Assembly (NCBI GenBank): GCA_004210455.1
Contig: SEFA01000033.1
Location: 1-62,379 of the forward strand
From: Rubrivivax sp.
GTDB taxonomy: Bacteria; Pseudomonadota; Gammaproteobacteria; Burkholderiales; Burkholderiaceae_C
DNA length: 62,379 nt
Direction of reading: 5' to 3'
Below, one piece after another: positions 57,101 to 62,379 of the stretch. The notes beneath the pieces are model-generated. The model did not search any database, was not told the DNA's origin, and worked only from the letters and a program-made list of their open reading frames with translations. How positions within the stretch are numbered: the first letter of the stretch is position 1; the number at the start of each line of letters is the position of its first letter. A program made the position numbers and the translations under genes.

Positions 57101-58348
57101 TCAGGTGTTGATGTACTGGAACAGCGACATGCGCTGCACCATCGAGTAGGTCTTCAGCGCCGCATCGTAGCCCGTCTGCTGATTCTGGAAGTCGGAAATG
57201 CCCTGGGTCATGTCCAGATCCTCTGCGGCAGATTGCTCAGCCTTGTTGTAAACCTTGAGCGTCTGCAGCCGGGACTCCGAACCGTCGAGGTTGTTCATCT
57301 GTTCGCCCACCTGGCTGCGCACGTTGGCGAGGTTGCCCATGACGGCGTCCAGGTCGCGCAGGTTCATGAGGTTGTTCTGCGTGATCTCGGGGCCGGTGCG
57401 GCCGGTGACCTTGAGCGATTCGATGGTGCGGTCCAGCACTTCGAAGAGCTTGAGGTCGGCCGTGGAGGGCTTGACGCTGAAGGTGTCGCCGTCGGAGGGC
57501 GCGCCGGCGAGCGTCATCGCCATGCCGTCGAACTTGACGGTCTGGCCGGCGGCGTAGTTGTCGCTGGCGACGGGCACGTGGCCCTGTGATTCGTTGAAGA
57601 CGGTGAAGGTCTGCGAGGGGGCGGTGCCGCTGACGACGATGCTGTAGCTGTCGCCGGTGATCAGGGCCGGATCGGTGACGCGACCGGAGTCGATGTAGCC
57701 GGTGGAGGCCTTGCCGGTCAACGCGTTGGGCGCGGGGCCGGTCTCGAAGGTGCCGTTGCCGCTGCGCGCCTGCTCCCAGGCCTGGCGGCCGTCGACGCTG
57801 AGCGGATAGTTCTCGAGGTTGCCCGTCGTGACGCTGCCCGAGATGCCCTCGAAGCCGACTCCGCCGCCGGTGCGGTTGCCCGCGGCGTCGCGCTGCACCG
57901 GGTTGTCGAGGAAGGGCGTGCCCGAGGTGCCCTGGCCGGAGAAGAGGTAACCGCCCGCGCCGTCGGTGCGGTTGGCGATCGACAGGAGCTGGTCGCGCAG
58001 GCCCTGGACCTTGTTGGCCAGGCCTTGGCGTTCGGGATCGCTGTAGCTGGCGTTGCCGGCGGCGACCAGTGCCTCCCGGATCTGCTGCATGAGTTCGTTG
58101 GCGTCGCCCAGCGCGCTTTCGGCCAGCGTCATGCTGTTGCGGCTGGCATCCAGCGCGCGCTGGCTGGCGTCGACCTGACCGATGGAGGTGCGCGCGCGCT
58201 CGGCACGTGCCGCGCCGGTGGGATCGTCGCTGGCCTTCTCGACGCGCTTGCCGCTGGTCAGGCGCTGTTGCGCTTCCTGCATCTCCTGCTGGCGGCGCTG
58301 CAGCGTCGCGATGCTGGAGTCGAACATGTTGTTGGTCGAGAGTCGCAT
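57101..58348 (-). CDS. flgL: Flagellar hook-filament junction protein FlgL
   Basis: 415 residues, flagellin-like. The N-terminus STNNMFDSSIATLQRRQ and RLTSGKRVEKASDDPTGAAR give the first coiled-coil half, and the C-terminal MVQRMSLFQYINT the second. In between is a variable Gly/Thr/Asp-rich domain. The length is in the normal FlgL range. It joins FlgK to the filament. It follows flgK by 46 bases and precedes the HDOD gene. Confidence 0.95.
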   Translation of the reverse strand: MRLSTNNMFDSSIATLQRRQQEMQEAQQRLTSGKRVEKASDDPTGAARAERARTSIGQVDASQRALDASRNSMTLAESALGDANELMQQIREALVAAGNASYSDPERQGLANKVQGLRDQLLSIANRTDGAGGYLFSGQGTSGTPFLDNPVQRDAAGNRTGGGVGFEGISGSVTTGNLENYPLSVDGRQAWEQARSGNGTFETGPAPNALTGKASTGYIDSGRVTDPALITGDSYSIVVSGTAPSQTFTVFNESQGHVPVASDNYAAGQTVKFDGMAMTLAGAPSDGDTFSVKPSTADLKLFEVLDRTIESLKVTGRTGPEITQNNLMNLRDLDAVMGNLANVRSQVGEQMNNLDGSESRLQTLKVYNKAEQSAAEDLDMTQGISDFQNQQTGYDAALKTYSMVQRMSLFQYINT

Positions 58349-58394
58349 GGCTGCGTCCTTCAGGGTTCAGGCGATCGGTGCACGGGTCGGCGCG

Positions 58395-60371
58395 TCAGCG
58401 GCCCACCACGCTCAGCAGTTGGTCGAAGAGGCTCTGCGCGGCCTGGAGCATCTTGGCGGCGGCCTGGTAGCCCTGCTGGAACTGCATGAGCTTGGCCGCC
58501 TCCTCGTCAAGGTTGACGCCGGCCTGGCTGGAGCGGGTCTGCTCGGTGTCGGAGGCCACGGTCGTGGAGACCTGCGCGAGGTAATCGGCGCCCTGCACGC
58601 GCGAGCCGATGTCGGCCATCGCGGCGGCATAGGCCTCGTTGACGGTCTGGCCGCGCGACAAGGTGCCGTCGACCTGCAGCTGCTTGCCCAGGAAGGGCTC
58701 CTTCTGCATGGCGAGGAAGGCCTTGGCGTTGCCGTTGTTGGTGGAGACCACCTGGTCCGAGACCTGCATGGCGATCTTGTCGCCTTCGCGCGGCACCCCG
58801 TTGATGCTGAGCTCGAAGCCGAGGTCCACGCCGTTGGCCGGGTCGTTGCCGATCTTGGCGCCGGCCTTCCAGGTGCCGCTGACCTGCGTGTTGTCGGACA
58901 GCGTGATCGTGTAGTTGATGCTGTTGTCGGCGTTGACGGCGCCGAACTCGACGGTCGCGGGCTGCTTGCTCTTGTCGAACTTCTCGTTGATCGCGTAGAG
59001 CGTGTCGACGGTGGCCGTGCCCTTGTTGTTGACGTCGGTGGTGGCGATGATCGGCGACGCCGCGGCCAGGCCGGACGGATCGTCCAGCGCGCGCTTGAAG
59101 CTGCCCGCCGCATTGGCCACCGGCTCCAGCAGGAAGCTGTCGCCCTGCTGCATCGTGCCGGTCGTCGAGAGGCTGATGCCGTAGGCCGCCTTGATCTGGT
59201 CGTTGCTCATGATCGTCGGCTGGCCGCCCGGGCGCACCGAGATCTGGTAGCTGTCCGGCGTGCCGGTCGGATCGGGCGTGACGGTGAACGACAGCGCCGG
59301 GACCAGCGAGCCGTCGGTGACGGTCGCGCTGACCTTGGCGTCGCCGCGGTTGGTGGTCGCCGGGAGCACCGTGGGATCGGCGATGGTGAAGAGCGGTCCG
59401 CCGGCCTGCGCCTTGAGGTCGATGCCCAGGCTCTGCTGCTCATTGACGCGCGACGCGATCGCGGTCGCCATCTGACCGAGCAGGTTGCGGGCGTCCTGCA
59501 GGTGGGTGTTCTGGTAACGCAGCATCGCCGTCAGCGTGCCGCCGGTGAGCGTGCTGTCGTCCAGCACGCGCGTGCCGCTGGTGTCGGTGATCGAGAGCTG
59601 CGCGCGCGCGCCATCGTAGGGATCGGGCGTGACCGAGAGCTGCTGCGCCTGGCCGCCGAGCACCAAGACCTGTCCGCCGCCGATGAACACGCCGGTCGTG
59701 CCGTCGCGGGCGTTGGGGACGGTGCTGACCTGCACGTACTGGCTGAGCTGGGAGATCAGTTGGTCGCGCTTGTCGAGCAGGTCGTTGGGCGTGTGGCTGG
59801 TGCCGGCCGAGCGCGCGATCTGGTCGTTGGCCGCGGCGATCTGCTTGGCGAGTTCGTTGACCTGCTTGACGTCGGCGTTCATGTCGCTGACGACGCCGGA
59901 CTGCAGGTCGGCGAGCTGCTGGCCCGCGCTCTGGAATCGCGCGGCGAGCGCCTGCGCCTTGCCCAGCACGACCTGGCGCGCCGAGGGATCGTTCGGGCGG
60001 CTGGCGACGTCGACCAGCGCGTTCAGGAAGTCGTTGGCGGACTGGCCGATGCTGTCGTCGCCGGTGGGGAAGAGCTTCTCCAGCTGCGCCAGCTGCGACT
60101 GCATGGTCGTGTCGGCGAAGGCCTGCGACTTGGCGGCCGCGGCCTCGCGGGTGAGGAACTCGTTGTGCGAGCGGGTCACCGTCTGCACGTTGACGCCCTT
60201 GCCGAAGTAGCCCGCGCCGGTGAACTGGCCCTCGGGCGTGGTCAGCACGACTTCCTGGCGCGAGTATCCCTGCGTGTTCGCATTGGCGATGTTCTGGCCG
60301 ATCGTCTGCAGCGCCGCCTGGTTGGCGAACATGGCGCGCATGCCGAGCGAGAGCAGCGGAGAGGTACTCAT
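58395..60371 (-). CDS. flgK: Flagellar hook-associated protein FlgK
   Basis: 658 residues. The N-terminus MRAMFANQAALQTIGQNIANANTQGYSRQEV (here split into FANQAALQTIGQNIANANT and QGYSRQEV) and the C-terminus LMQFQQGYQAAAKMLQAAQSLFDQLLSVVG (tail shown as FQQGYQAAAKML) are the HAP1 hallmarks, with a long variable middle of several beta domains. Length is at the upper end for FlgK. It builds the first hook-filament junction ring. It lies 35 bases downstream of flgJ. Confidence 0.95.
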   Translation of the reverse strand: MSTSPLLSLGMRAMFANQAALQTIGQNIANANTQGYSRQEVVLTTPEGQFTGAGYFGKGVNVQTVTRSHNEFLTREAAAAKSQAFADTTMQSQLAQLEKLFPTGDDSIGQSANDFLNALVDVASRPNDPSARQVVLGKAQALAARFQSAGQQLADLQSGVVSDMNADVKQVNELAKQIAAANDQIARSAGTSHTPNDLLDKRDQLISQLSQYVQVSTVPNARDGTTGVFIGGGQVLVLGGQAQQLSVTPDPYDGARAQLSITDTSGTRVLDDSTLTGGTLTAMLRYQNTHLQDARNLLGQMATAIASRVNEQQSLGIDLKAQAGGPLFTIADPTVLPATTNRGDAKVSATVTDGSLVPALSFTVTPDPTGTPDSYQISVRPGGQPTIMSNDQIKAAYGISLSTTGTMQQGDSFLLEPVANAAGSFKRALDDPSGLAAASPIIATTDVNNKGTATVDTLYAINEKFDKSKQPATVEFGAVNADNSINYTITLSDNTQVSGTWKAGAKIGNDPANGVDLGFELSINGVPREGDKIAMQVSDQVVSTNNGNAKAFLAMQKEPFLGKQLQVDGTLSRGQTVNEAYAAAMADIGSRVQGADYLAQVSTTVASDTEQTRSSQAGVNLDEEAAKLMQFQQGYQAAAKMLQAAQSLFDQLLSVVGR

Positions 60372-60406
60372 GGCGGGGTCCTCGGTCTTTCCTCAGCGAC
60401 GGGCGA

Positions 60407-61294
60407 TCAGGCCAGCGCGCGCTGCACGCGCATCGTGGTGTTGATCGTGCGCGCGAGCTTGGTCGCGTAGTCGGGATCGGTGGCGTAGCCGGCCTTCTGC
60501 AGGCCCTTGGCGAAGCCCTCGGCGCTGCCGGTGTTGGCCTTGGCGACGACGTCGCGGTAGCGGTCGTTGGTGCCGATCAGCCTGGCGTAGTCCTTGAAAG
60601 CCTCTTCATGGCTGGCGTAGGCGCGGAACTTGGCCGTCACCTTGACCGCCTTGCCGTCGATGTATTCGGTGGTCTGCACCTCGGCGACCTTGCCGGTCCA
60701 GTTGGCGCCGGCCTTGATGCCGAAGATGTTGTTGCTGCTGGTGCCGTCCTTGTTCAGGATCTCGCGCTTGCCCCAGCCGGATTCGTGCGCGGCCTGCGCG
60801 ATCATGAAGCTCGCCGGGATGCCGGTCGCCGCCTGAGCGGACTTGGCGGCGGCGTCGTGCTTGAGGATGAAGTCCTGCACGTGCGGCTGCACGTTCTTCA
60901 CGGCCATCGCCGGCAGCTGCGGCACCTTGGTCGCATCCTTGGCGCTCGGCAGCTCGCCGTCCTTCACGCCGAGCTGGCGCTGCAGGTGGCGCTCGATGGC
61001 CTGCGACAGGCCGCCGGGCAGACCGGTCATCTTCGCGGCGTACTGCTGGTCCAGCATCTCGCCGCCCATCTGGGTCGCCGAGTTCTCCATCATCCCGCTG
61101 TTCATCGTGGCCTGGCGCATGCTCTTCATCACTTCCTGCATGAAGAGGGCCTCGAACTGGCGCGCGGTCTCCTTGACCGCGGCCTTGGGGTCGCGCGACG
61201 CGGTGCCCTTGAGCTGCTCGACCGAACGCGTGTCGGATGACAGGCCGTTCACGCCCATGCCGAGCGCGGTGCTGAGGGGAGTGGAGAGGGACAT
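60407..61294 (-). CDS. flgJ: Flagellar rod-assembly muramidase FlgJ
   Basis: 295 residues. The N-terminal rod-capping domain (ALFMQEVMKSMRQATM, SATQMGGEMLDQQYA) precedes a glucosaminidase/muramidase domain with the catalytic Glu in AHESGWGKREI, and SNNIFGIKAG. It makes the hole in peptidoglycan for the rod. The dual domain form is typical of beta- and gammaproteobacteria. The ATG follows the flgI stop by 1 base, so translation is coupled. Confidence 0.95.
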   Translation of the reverse strand: MSLSTPLSTALGMGVNGLSSDTRSVEQLKGTASRDPKAAVKETARQFEALFMQEVMKSMRQATMNSGMMENSATQMGGEMLDQQYAAKMTGLPGGLSQAIERHLQRQLGVKDGELPSAKDATKVPQLPAMAVKNVQPHVQDFILKHDAAAKSAQAATGIPASFMIAQAAHESGWGKREILNKDGTSSNNIFGIKAGANWTGKVAEVQTTEYIDGKAVKVTAKFRAYASHEEAFKDYARLIGTNDRYRDVVAKANTGSAEGFAKGLQKAGYATDPDYATKLARTINTTMRVQRALA

Positions 61295-61295
61295 G

Positions 61296-62379
61296 TCAGA
61301 TCACCTCGAGTTCGGCGTTCAGCGCCCCGGCCGTCTTCATCGCCTGGAGGATCGCCAGCAGGTCCTGCGGCGTGGCGCCCAGCGTGTTGAGCGCCTTGAC
61401 GACGTCGTTCAGGCGCGCGCCGGCCGGCAGCTGGATCAGCGAACCGGGGTCCTGCTTGATCGAGATGTCGGTCTTCTGCGTGACCGTGGTCTGGCCCCCG
61501 GACAGCGCGTTGGGCTGGCTGACCTGCGGCGTGCTGGAAATGGTCACCGCCAGGTTGCCGTGCGCGACCGCGCAGGGCTGCAGCGTGACGGCCTGGTTCA
61601 TGACGACCGAGCCGGTGCGGGCGTTGATGACGATGCGGGCGGACGGGATCTCCTGGTCGAAGCTCAGGTTCTCCATGTCGGCCAGGAAGGCGACGCGGGC
61701 GTCCGGCGCCAGCGGGGCGCGGACCTTCACGACGCGGCCGTCCAGCGCCATCGCCGTGCCTTCGCCCTTGGACTTGTTGATCGCCTTGGCGACGGCGCGC
61801 GCGGTGCCGAAGTCCGAGGCGTTCAGGTCCAGTTGCAGCCACTCGTTCTGCTGCAGCGGGGTGGGCACGCTGCGCTCGACCAGCGCGCCGCCGGGGATGC
61901 GGCCGGCGCTCAGGTGGTTGATCTGGACCTTGGAGCCGCCCGCAGACGCGCCGGCGCCGCCGACGATCAGGTTGCCCTGGGCGATCGCATAGATCTGGCC
62001 GTCGGCGCCGCGCAGCGGCGTGGCGATCAGCGTGCCGCCGCGCAGGCTCTTGGCGTTGCCCATGGAGGACACGACGATGTCCAGCGGCTGGCCGGGCTGC
62101 GCGAAGGGGGGGAGCTGGGTGGTGATCATCACCGCCGCGACGTTGCGCGGCTGCATGGTCACGCCGGGCGGGAGCAGCACGCCGAACTGCTGCAGCATGG
62201 CGGTGATGCTCTGGCCCGTGAACGGGGCCTGCGTGGTCTGGTCACCGGTCCCGTCCAGGCCCACGACCAGGCCGTAGCCGGTCAAGGGGTTGGAACGGAC
62301 GCCCTGCACCGCGGCGACTTCCTTGATGCGCGTCGCCTCGGCCGGCGTCGCGATCGCGAGCAAGGCCATCAGCGCGAGC
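61296..62379 (-). CDS. flgI: Flagellar P-ring protein FlgI (5' end outside window)
   Basis: Visible part of about 361 codons. The end of the signal peptide (ALMALLAIATPAEA) reaches the window edge, so the true start lies beyond 62379; ATG 62369 is internal to the signal. Mature motifs: TRIKEVAAVQGVRSNPLTGYG, GLVVGLDGTGDQT, MQPRNVAAVMITTQLPPF, VVSSMGNAKSLRGGTLI and DVVKALNTLGATPQDLLAIL. FlgI forms the periplasmic P-ring around the rod. flgJ follows with a 1-base gap. Confidence 0.94.
   Translation of the reverse strand, partial: LALMALLAIATPAEATRIKEVAAVQGVRSNPLTGYGLVVGLDGTGDQTTQAPFTGQSITAMLQQFGVLLPPGVTMQPRNVAAVMITTQLPPFAQPGQPLDIVVSSMGNAKSLRGGTLIATPLRGADGQIYAIAQGNLIVGGAGASAGGSKVQINHLSAGRIPGGALVERSVPTPLQQNEWLQLDLNASDFGTARAVAKAINKSKGEGTAMALDGRVVKVRAPLAPDARVAFLADMENLSFDQEIPSARIVINARTGSVVMNQAVTLQPCAVAHGNLAVTISSTPQVSQPNALSGGQTTVTQKTDISIKQDPGSLIQLPAGARLNDVVKALNTLGATPQDLLAILQAMKTAGALNAELEVI

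Noticed and set aside
58182..60470. Long open frame opposite flgK
   Set aside because: Same reason; flgK on the minus strand has clear conserved termini.

Overview
The window looks like a chromosomal segment of a high-GC, motile, polyhydroxybutyrate-making betaproteobacterium of the order Burkholderiales. The closest type by gene content and order is the Roseateles/Mitsuaria/Rubrivivax group; this is inferred from gene families, not from a database search. Supporting features are the serB, mfd, ispD/ispF neighbourhood, an OmpR/EnvZ pair, a RelA-type ppGpp synthetase, phaR and bdhA, a Bug-type solute-binding protein, and a flgIJKL flagellar operon. No plasmid, phage, insertion sequence, CRISPR or rRNA signal was seen. 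Coding density is high, and no stretch longer than 300 bases lacks a gene.

Layout. 1-10901 is a housekeeping region (serB, mfd) broken up by accessory genes: the end of a two-partner-secretion exoprotein at the left edge, a PIN-domain RNase with an overlapping cysteine-rich partner, and a complete TpsA/TpsB pair. 10943-14189 carries an RlmN-like radical SAM enzyme and the isoprenoid genes ispD and ispF, with a methionine aminopeptidase gene lodged between them. 14316-21388 holds EnvZ/OmpR, a SIMPL-domain periplasmic protein, 3-hydroxybutyrate dehydrogenase, an alpha/beta hydrolase and RelA. Two identical tRNA-Val(GAC) genes follow. 21869-29176 is a mixed stretch: a diguanylate cyclase, a lone spore-coat-U-type pilin, a LacI-type regulator with a clear palindromic operator before a Bug protein, PhaR, a GFA-family protein and a hybrid histidine kinase. 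29431-39780 has rimO, smpB, ratA/rnfH and guaB-MFS-guaA, interrupted by an unusual gene (30874-31920) whose C-terminus resembles a circularly permuted OTU cysteine protease. 39932-45707 has a large dihaem lipoprotein and several membrane or uncharacterised proteins. 45770-57087 is a signalling block: two c-di-GMP enzymes, a free-standing Hpt protein, three sensor kinases or regulators including a kinase/ANTAR pair, and an HDOD protein. 57101-62379 is the 3' part of a flagellar operon (flgI-flgJ-flgK-flgL), which appears to run into the HDOD gene.

How the parts fit. The signalling block beside the flagellar genes suggests a motile/sessile decision circuit with c-di-GMP as output. The TPS adhesin, the lone pilin and c-di-GMP point to surface attachment. 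phaR and bdhA frame carbon storage. The least explained genes are the OTU-like protein, the PIN/cysteine-rich pair and the discoidin-dihaem lipoprotein.
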